This document shows, piece after piece, positions 58,200-64,000 of a stretch of 64,000 nucleotides of DNA. Position 1 is the first letter of the stretch. Each line of letters opens with the position of its first letter. The notes below the pieces were generated by a model. That model searched no databases, was not told the DNA's origin, and worked only from the letters and a program-made list of their open reading frames with translations. Both the position numbers and the translations under genes were made by a program. The DNA lies in contig CP027224.1 in the NCBI GenBank assembly GCA_002973635.1, positions 3,420,501 to 3,484,500 on the forward strand. Direction: 5' to 3'. This stretch comes from Lysinibacillus sp. B2A1 (lineage in GTDB: Bacteria; Bacillota; Bacilli; Bacillales_A; Planococcaceae).

Positions 58200-58229
58200 A
58201 ATCTGTTCTATCTTTTTCAATCTGTTCTA
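58200..58229. promoter_or_regulatory. Direct repeats between mocR and eamA genes
   Basis: AATCTGTTCTA occurs at 58200-58210 and again at 58219-58229, a 19-base period. Paired direct repeats between divergent genes are typical MocR binding sites. Confidence 0.65.
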
Positions 58230-58269
58230 CTGTCTGTCTTTTATGATAGAAAAAGAGGAGGAGTTTTCT

Positions 58270-59193
58270 ATGGTTATTATTAATTATTTCTTTATGTGTT
58301 TGATTTTTGGAACGACATTTTTAGCGATTAAAATTGGTGTTGATGCAGGCGTGCCCCCATTTTTATCAGCTGGACTTCGTTTTTTCATTGCTGGTTTGCT
58401 GCTATTTAGTTTTATGGTTTGGAGAGAAAAAACGACAATAGGGTTACTATTTCGGAAAGAGATGTTTTTTACAGGAATAGGTTTAACCTTTGGGACGTTT
58501 GCCACATTATACTGGGCAGAACAGTATGTGACATCAGGGGTCGCAGCTGTCTTATCTGCTACAGGTCCAATGATGATTATCGTTATTCAGACATTCATCT
58601 TGAAGCAAAAAGGAAATCGGAAATCATTTATTGGTTGTGTCGTCGGAGTCATTGGTGTCATGCTCTTGATCTTACCTAGTTTTTCAATTGAGATTAGTCC
58701 CTTCTGGATGATTGGTTGTTTCGCGATTATATTGGGTGAAGTTTTTTACGCATCTGGAACGATTTATACCAAGTATGTCATCCGAAAATTTGAAACGACA
58801 TCACCGATTGCTTTAAATGCAGCGCAAATGATGCATGGTGGGATTTTATTAATCATTTTGTCACTTTTTACCGAGAGCATTCAGCTTGAGTATCTTTTAA
58901 GCCCAGCTTCAATTGGCTCTCTACTTTATTTAACTATTATTGGTTCAATGATTGGGCATAGCATTTATTATTGGCTTGTTTCACGGACAAATCCTATTTT
59001 TCCTTCTACATGGCTGTATATCTCACCATTAATTGCCGTTATACTAGGTGTTACCTTTTATCATGAATATATTTCTTGGGTAACAGGCATAGGAACTTTG
59101 ACGATTATTGTAGGAACGGTTTTAGTCAATTTCGAAACATTACAGAAGCTGTTTTGGAGGAAGAAGACTGTTCTTCAGGATATTAAAAATTAA
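58270..59193 (+). CDS. EamA/DMT family transporter
   Basis: A 307-residue drug/metabolite exporter with ten helices in two EamA repeats (residues 4-137 and 150-290). LIFGTTFLAIKIGVDAGVPP and LSAGLRFFIAGLLLF start the first. ATG 58270 follows AAGAGGAGGAG; an ATG at 58243 upstream of that site was rejected. It is divergent from the MocR gene. Substrate is probably an amino acid or amine; unknown. Confidence 0.9.
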   Translation: MVIINYFFMCLIFGTTFLAIKIGVDAGVPPFLSAGLRFFIAGLLLFSFMVWREKTTIGLLFRKEMFFTGIGLTFGTFATLYWAEQYVTSGVAAVLSATGPMMIIVIQTFILKQKGNRKSFIGCVVGVIGVMLLILPSFSIEISPFWMIGCFAIILGEVFYASGTIYTKYVIRKFETTSPIALNAAQMMHGGILLIILSLFTESIQLEYLLSPASIGSLLYLTIIGSMIGHSIYYWLVSRTNPIFPSTWLYISPLIAVILGVTFYHEYISWVTGIGTLTIIVGTVLVNFETLQKLFWRKKTVLQDIKN

Positions 59194-59482
59194 TCTGCTA
59201 GATTTTGTTCTGGTAAATTATATGAGTTTAATATTAAATAGGATAGCATAAAATCTCGGAATTGGACCAGATTGTCAAAGGACAGCAGTAACTTTTATGA
59301 AGCAAGTCAATGTTAATAGCATGTTTATGCTATTCAATTAATTTGTAGGTTAGTGTGTTAATGAGTAATTAGTGTACTACGTAATTTATTATATTACGTA
59401 CTAAATAAGCTTTATTCTTTCGACTTTCTTATATAACTAGTTATATCAATAAAATTTAATTTTAAAAAAGGAGACTAAAATT
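59194..59482. promoter_or_regulatory. Regulatory region upstream of MBL gene
   Basis: Holds two palindromes: TACGTAAT (59378) with ATTACGTA (59393), and the perfect 16-base ATATAACTAGTTATAT at 59431-59446, 37 bases before the start codon. Both could bind a dimeric repressor. No repressor gene is adjacent. Confidence 0.55.
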
Positions 59483-60145
59483 ATGGAAATTTCTAAGGGC
59501 GTAGAGATGCTTCAGCTTGATTTTCACGGAAAAATTATTCATCCCACTCTTTTATGGGATCAAGAAATGGCTGTATTAATAGACACAGGGTTTCCTAGTC
59601 AATTTGAAGATTTACGCGCAGCAATGGAAAAGGTAGGAGTGTCGTTTGACAAACTAAAGGTTATCATTTTGACGCATCAGGATATAGATCATATAGGTAG
59701 CCTTCCTGAGATATTACAGGAGTGTGGAAGGCATATTAAAGTTTATGCTCACGAACTAGATAAGCCCTATATTCAAGGAGACTTACCTCTTTTGAAAGAT
59801 GGGCACATAGAGAATCCACCAAAGGGAAAAGTGAATGATACCTTGATTGACGGTCAAGAACTGCCGTATTGTGGCGGAATTCGTGTCATTCATACTCCGG
59901 GGCATACTCCAGGCCATATTAGTCTCTATTTGAAACAAAGTAAAACACTGATTGCCGGGGATTCGATGTACAGTGTCAACGGAATAATTGAGGGAATTCA
60001 TGTCCCAACCGTACTGGATTTAAAAGAGGCTCAACTCTCTTTGAAGAAATACCTAGACCTCGACATTGAATCTGTGGTTTGTTACCATGGGGGATTAAGT
60101 ATGATAAATATTAATGATCAGATACAAAAAGTAATTTTATATTAA
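59483..60145 (+). CDS. MBL-fold metallohydrolase
   Basis: A 220-residue metallo-beta-lactamase-fold hydrolase, glyoxalase II-like or YflN/YqgX-like. The metal motif reads LTHQDIDHIGS: the usual HxHxDH has Asp in place of the second His (H-Q-D-I-D-H), a variant known in this family. HTPGHTPGHISLY gives the next His, IAGDSMYS the bridging Asp and VCYHGG the last His. ATG follows AAAAGGAGAC. Substrate unknown. Confidence 0.88.
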   Translation: MEISKGVEMLQLDFHGKIIHPTLLWDQEMAVLIDTGFPSQFEDLRAAMEKVGVSFDKLKVIILTHQDIDHIGSLPEILQECGRHIKVYAHELDKPYIQGDLPLLKDGHIENPPKGKVNDTLIDGQELPYCGGIRVIHTPGHTPGHISLYLKQSKTLIAGDSMYSVNGIIEGIHVPTVLDLKEAQLSLKKYLDLDIESVVCYHGGLSMININDQIQKVILY

Positions 60146-60259
60146 GTTAAGGGGTATTCAATAATGAAAAATGGCGAGACAAGACCTAGATGGTTCATGA
60201 TTCAACTAATTCGTCGTCTTGAAACTACCTTATTCTGCTTTACCAGTTCTTTTTTATTT
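60146..60259. other. Gene-free stretch after MBL gene
   Basis: No gene; it leads into an IS3 orfA remnant. Confidence 0.3.
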
Positions 60260-60405
60260 TACGTGTCTTGTAATTATTACGGCTTTGTTTGAAGATGACA
60301 TAAATAGCCACTTGTAACTTGGCTTCTTGTGCTGGTTTTTAATCCAATGATCCATTGCAGATGGTGTAATATCATACTCTCTCGCAATATCTGCATGAGA
60401 ATTAA
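60260..60405 (-). pseudogene. IS3 OrfA remnant
   Basis: Leftward frame reads HADIAREYDITPSAMDHWIK N, the HTH of an IS3-type OrfA, followed by a few unrelated residues and a stop. The start and the catalytic gene are missing. Confidence 0.6.
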
Positions 60406-60448
60406 AATAGAGGTTTAATCTACACTATTCGTAGATTAAACCTCTATT
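60406..60448. repeat. Perfect 18-bp hairpin
   Basis: AATAGAGGTTTAATCTAC and GTAGATTAAACCTCTATT flank the 7-base loop ACTATTC. It directly abuts the IS3 remnant and may be a terminator or insertion scar. Confidence 0.75.
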
Positions 60449-61062
60449 CTTATTTTACATCTTAATAGCAACAGCCTTTTTTAAAAAAAGGATTACTTTA
60501 TCGCATCGGTTTTATCTTCATTCAGCAAAAGTTGTTTGTATCGAAAGCAGAGTGGCAGATGTTTTATGCGCGTAAGCGTAGCGGCAGCGGCAGATACAGA
60601 AGACTCCCCCCTTTACAGCTGGTGAGATGAATGCAGTTTTGGTTCCTTTTCAGTGGGCGTCCAAGTTCTTTGATAAAAACAGTATGTTCTTTTTCTTGGT
60701 GTATCCAAAATTCGGCTTCATCCTCTTTTTAATTTCTTCTACATCTCTTTCTAAGAGGCTCTCCCCCATGATTTTTCATAAATAATTGTAAAATATGTTG
60801 ACCTATAAACATATGAAACTTATTCATCTAAAGTTGGAGGGAATATAAAAAATAAACCATATTTCCCTGTATATCTATTTATTTCATATATTTTTAGTAA
60901 ATTTACCCATGATTATTGCAGATATTTTACACAGATAAAATTAAGGTTTCAAATTCACTATGAAGGAATAATCAGTAATATTAATGAAAAATCATACTTA
61001 TATTTTTCATGTTATTCTTACTCTAGTCAAAAGCAAAAGCTATTTGAAAGGAGTAAATTTAA
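60449..61062. other. Gene-free region upstream of the wall hydrolase
   Basis: Contains TTTTATCTTCATTCAGCAAA near 60507, shared in part with TTTATCTTCATTCAGTAGG near 43401, and a GC-rich patch (GCGTAGCGGCAGCGGCAG). The last 250 bases are AT-rich and should hold the promoter of the following gene. Confidence 0.4.
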
Positions 61063-61977
61063 TTGAAGAAAAAATGGTTACTACCAATTTTTGCTTCCTT
61101 TGCACTCTTTACAGGAATGGGTATAAATGACGCAAAAGCAGCGACAATAACAGATTTATCGAATACAGCAAAAGCATATATTGGCACTCCCTATAAATAT
61201 GGAGGTACAGATATTAAGACAGGTGTAGATTGCTCAGCATATACACAATTGGTTTTTTCTAAGTTAGGAATTTCATTAGAACGTACATCAAAAGCTCAGT
61301 ATCAACAAGGTTCTTCTATATCAAAAGACAATTTACAGACGGGTGATCTTGTATTTTTTAATACATCAGGAGACGGTGTTTCACATGTTGGAATATACAT
61401 AGGTGATAGCAATTTTATCTCTGCAACTACAAGTTCTGGGGTTAAAATAGATAAAATTAATGACCCATACTACTGGGGATCTCGTTACATAGGGGCAAAA
61501 CGTATTGCAAGCTTCTCTGAAAATGACAATGGTGAAGTAAAAAACGCAGAAATAGACTGTAGTATTTATGCGTCACGCGGAGAGGCTGCTCTTCGATTAG
61601 CTGAAATATTACATTTAGATACAAGTGATACAAATTCAAGTTTCCCTGATGTTAAACCATCATCTAAATATGCAGGTGCTGCTGGAGCATTAAAGAAAAT
61701 TGGCGTCTTTACTGGTGATGAAAATGGAAAATTTAATCCAAGCTCCTCTATTACACGTGGTCAATTATCAAAAGTTTTAGTGGAAGCTTTTAAACTTAAA
61801 CAACAAGGAAATGCACAGGAATTCAATGATGTTCTCAGTACACATTGGGCCTCTAATTATATAGCTATTCTTTCTTCTAATAAAATTACAGTAGGTAAGG
61901 GGGATGGTACTTTTGGGGTAAATGATAATGTAACATTGGTTCAATTAGATACTTTTATCCAACGATTAGACAAATAA
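61063..61977 (+). CDS. NlpC/P60 peptidoglycan hydrolase with SLH domains
   Basis: A 304-residue secreted hydrolase that cuts the D-Glu-diaminoacyl bond of wall peptides. It has a Sec signal with cleavage near DAKAA (residue 26), an NlpC/P60 domain (residues 30-150) with catalytic Cys in GVDCSAYTQ and His in SHVGIYIG, and two SLH motifs (FPDVKPSSKYAGAAGALKKI and FNDVLSTHWASNYIAILSSN) that bind the wall polymer. Two SLH copies are fewer than the usual three. The start is TTG 61063 after AAAGGAG. Terminator at 61984. Confidence 0.9.
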   Translation: MKKKWLLPIFASFALFTGMGINDAKAATITDLSNTAKAYIGTPYKYGGTDIKTGVDCSAYTQLVFSKLGISLERTSKAQYQQGSSISKDNLQTGDLVFFNTSGDGVSHVGIYIGDSNFISATTSSGVKIDKINDPYYWGSRYIGAKRIASFSENDNGEVKNAEIDCSIYASRGEAALRLAEILHLDTSDTNSSFPDVKPSSKYAGAAGALKKIGVFTGDENGKFNPSSSITRGQLSKVLVEAFKLKQQGNAQEFNDVLSTHWASNYIAILSSNKITVGKGDGTFGVNDNVTLVQLDTFIQRLDK

Positions 61978-61983
61978 TTTATA

Positions 61984-62020
61984 AAATGGCGACTCATGTA
62001 TGAATGAGACGCCATTTCCT
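61984..62020 (+). terminator. Terminator after NlpC/P60 gene
   Basis: AAATGGCG and CGCCATTT form the outer stem, extended by CTCAT with ATGAG inside. Confidence 0.8.
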
Positions 62021-62044
62021 TTAGTATTCTACTTTCTAATTTGT

Positions 62045-62905
62045 TTATAATTTTAAACTTGTTACTCCCATACAATATAAAATGATTGCTTGTTGCACAT
62101 AAATCAAGTTCTTTTTAAATTGATATCCAACAAAATAATCTGATGCAATAGCGTCCTCACTAACCTCTTCATTCCTAAAAAATGGAGGACAAGGGTTTAA
62201 AATTGCATGTGGTTTAGCCTCTTTTATTCTCTTAAAAGTAATTTGATAGTTATTTATATAATCGTCTGTCCTTAAATCTTCTGGTAATGAATCCGTCAAT
62301 ATTACATCACTTGATACTAATACATTGTCTAGCTCTGTAAAAAATTTATAATTAGAGGAGTCCTTACATATTTCGTATCCAGATTTACAAACATGTTTGA
62401 ATTTTAGGTTCATTACTTTTGCAATACTCACCCACGATTTTGAGATATTACTTGCAGGTCCAACGAATGTATATACTAGATCTTTAGGATTTTCCTTTAA
62501 CTTACTTATAGAATAGAAGTCAGCTAATATTTCACAAGGATGATTTTGAGTCGTCATAGCATTTATAATGGGTATAGATGAATAGGTTGATAATTCGTAG
62601 ATTTTAGAGAAATCAGTATGTCTTACAATGACACCGTCCACCCAATTTTCGATATAATTAATAACATCTTCTAATGCCTCTCGCTTATCAAGACTTTCTG
62701 GAGGAAATAAAATACACTCTCCCCCCAAATCTTTTATCCCCTTCTCAAAGGTAATTCTCGTTCTAATACTTGATGCAGGAAAAAATAACACAAAAGTTTT
62801 TCCTTTTAAAGGTTTTATCCCTTTGTTTTTTATAAGCTGATCTGTTAAATGAAAAATCTCGGTTATTTGAGATTCTGACAAATCATCGATACTTAGTAAG
62901 TTCAA
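62045..62905 (-). CDS. Ornithine/aspartate carbamoyltransferase-like protein
   Basis: A 286-residue carbamoyltransferase. The carbamoyl-phosphate loop is SSIRTR (family STRTR; the first T is I), with NHPCEILADFYSI, the HPxQ/E site, and FVGPASNISKSW leading the second domain. It is shorter than ArgF (about 310-330 residues), and the SMG-type ornithine loop is not evident, so the amine acceptor is uncertain. No arg or pyr gene is nearby. Likely a specialised homologue rather than housekeeping ArgF. ATG follows GGGAGG. Confidence 0.8.
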   Translation of the reverse strand: MNLLSIDDLSESQITEIFHLTDQLIKNKGIKPLKGKTFVLFFPASSIRTRITFEKGIKDLGGECILFPPESLDKREALEDVINYIENWVDGVIVRHTDFSKIYELSTYSSIPIINAMTTQNHPCEILADFYSISKLKENPKDLVYTFVGPASNISKSWVSIAKVMNLKFKHVCKSGYEICKDSSNYKFFTELDNVLVSSDVILTDSLPEDLRTDDYINNYQITFKRIKEAKPHAILNPCPPFFRNEEVSEDAIASDYFVGYQFKKNLIYVQQAIILYCMGVTSLKL

Positions 62906-62980
62906 AATAATCCTCCCTACTTCAATCTTTTTGTATAATTATACATATTTAATAATTGTTATGCAATGAAGTTCTATAAG

Positions 62981-63012
62981 AAAAAACCTCCAAAGAGAAA
63001 AAATGGAGGCTT
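62981..63012 (-). terminator. Terminator of the DNA repair gene
   Basis: On the minus strand GCCTCCA pairs with TGGAGG around an 11-base loop and is followed by TTTTTT. Confidence 0.8.
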
Positions 63013-63018
63013 CTTTAT

Positions 63019-63726
63019 TCAACATCTTACATATTTACGTTTGAAACCCAGTCTCCCCTTATCTACTTCTTTCTGTATACTTTCGTATGCGTGTAGAATA
63101 GTGCTTTTTTTCTTGTCTCGTTTGAGTTCAACTGGACCTACTGCTTTGGCAATTTCGAGCGCTAAACCATGTAGTGGCACATATGAAATCCCAACAGTGT
63201 ATAGAAAATTATTCATAGCTGATTTCGTTCGCTCTGGAGCATCGTGAATCGTATTTTTCACTATTTCAAGCATGCTGGCAATTTTATTCTCTGAGAATTC
63301 AACATCTGAGCGATTTCCTAAAAGCCAACAATAGCAGCTCCAGCCAGCTGACATTCTTAGCTCTTCCCCACTAACAATCCATTTATCTGCAACTTCTTGC
63401 GCAATATCTGCTTCTGCCAATGTTACTGCTACCACGTAATCAGATAGCATATAAAAATATGCCGAATCCATCCAACGATTAAAATCTGACGCAGTCATTG
63501 CTTTTGGATCTGCAATAATGCCTGCAAAGTACATCGCATCGTAGTTGCCTGAGGCATAAAGCTCTTCTGCTAAAGCTTGATCAATTTTTATTTTCTTTGC
63601 TATCGGCTTCATTGCACCTGTTGCCACGCCAAAAAGTGGTTCATGTGCACCATTGGACATATACATTTTTTTAGTCCGTTCCTTACCGAGGGCTTCAAGC
63701 TCCTGCATAATCATTTCTACATTCAT
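63019..63726 (-). CDS. AlkD-like DNA alkylation repair protein
   Basis: A 235-residue HEAT-repeat-like protein of the AlkC/AlkD alkylation repair superfamily. ELEALGKERTKKMYMSNGAH and EPLFGVATGAMKPIAKKI are typical of the start, ELYASGNYDAMYFAGIIADP follows, and the aromatic helix WSCYCWLLGNRSD lies near the DNA face. AlkD glycosylases remove alkylated purines. This subgroup is less well studied, so base specificity is open. ATG follows AAGGAAGTG. Confidence 0.85.
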   Translation of the reverse strand: MNVEMIMQELEALGKERTKKMYMSNGAHEPLFGVATGAMKPIAKKIKIDQALAEELYASGNYDAMYFAGIIADPKAMTASDFNRWMDSAYFYMLSDYVVAVTLAEADIAQEVADKWIVSGEELRMSAGWSCYCWLLGNRSDVEFSENKIASMLEIVKNTIHDAPERTKSAMNNFLYTVGISYVPLHGLALEIAKAVGPVELKRDKKKSTILHAYESIQKEVDKGRLGFKRKYVRC

Positions 63727-64000
63727 CTTTTAGCACTTCCTTTTTTATGATTATCCTTAGTGCCTCATTCTTACTAAAATGAGCGTTAGGATGAACTCGT
63801 CAACATCTTCGCCACATGCTTTATCCCCTTTATTTTAAAGAAGATATTTTCTGACTTCAATGAATTTGTAGATTCTAAATCCTTTCTCTAATTCAATAAG
63901 ACTTCTTGTCCTCGAGTAAATTTTCCATTTATTATTTCAAGATTTAAAAAGTCAGTACTAATTGTCCTGAATTAAACTACACTTGCTGTTTCATCCTTTT
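63727..64000. other. Right edge, no gene
   Basis: Nothing recognisable apart from the upstream region of the repair gene. Confidence 0.35.

Overview
The window is low-GC, Gram-positive DNA from an endospore former. A gamma-type small acid-soluble spore protein, strong AGGAGG-type ribosome binding sites, frequent TTG/GTG starts, T-tailed terminators, SLH-domain surface proteins and DUF6688/DUF4179/DUF4256 families all point to the Bacillaceae. A Lysinibacillus or close relative is my best guess, by family resemblance only. No rRNA or tRNA was seen. Much of the window is accessory: three full-length transposase loci representing three IS families, many gene fragments, and several genes broken by single stops or frameshifts.

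Layout. 1-2.4 kb: acetate symporter/DUF485 pair and a SCO1-type lipoprotein. 2.95-12.7 kb: a five-gene operon of a coiled-coil protein, a UPF1-like helicase, a protein with a C-terminal HEPN motif, a coiled-coil McrB-like AAA+ NTPase and a DUF2357 (McrC-like) protein with zinc ribbons. This is the most interesting locus and looks like a derived type IV restriction (CoCoNuT-like) system. 12.8-15.2 kb: a broken DUF6688 gene and an ISL3 element. 15.4-25.2 kb: a GIY-YIG-like protein, metE behind a cobalamin riboswitch, and a NikABCDE/Cnt-type metal ABC transporter behind a second cobalamin riboswitch. 25.4-29.6 kb: an IS110 element, a Nudix hydrolase, a citrate synthase pseudogene, a small XRE regulator and a 34-bp tandem repeat array. 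30.4-36.7 kb: a hotdog thioesterase, a CmtR-like metal sensor, a methyltransferase, an arsenic-resistance-type permease, a DUF2089 operon and a DUF2975 protein. 36.7-39.7 kb: a second, inverted ISL3 copy and an IS3 element.

40-48 kb: orphan coupled ORFs, accDA with a dead FadR-like gene and its intact operator-like palindrome, an SDR-hydrolase fusion under a TetR regulator with twin operators, and yqhV. 48-53.8 kb: an ECF sigma/DUF4179 pair, a secreted-protein pseudogene, sspE, an MFS transporter and DUF4256. 54-56.5 kb: an arsR-acr3-arsM operon whose acr3 has a stop codon at the position of an essential glutamate. 56.7-63.7 kb: a MocR regulator divergent from an EamA exporter, an MBL-fold hydrolase, an NlpC/P60-SLH wall hydrolase, a carbamoyltransferase-like protein and an AlkD-type DNA repair protein.

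How it fits together. The two riboswitches tie B12 status to cobalamin-independent methionine synthesis and to a transporter that is therefore probably a cobalt importer. The 8-bp flanks of the two ISL3 copies imply that the 21.5 kb between them was inverted. Two single-A deletions in the defence-like operon, plus stops in DUF6688 and acr3, mean either real decay or base-level sequence errors. That must be settled before functional claims are made.
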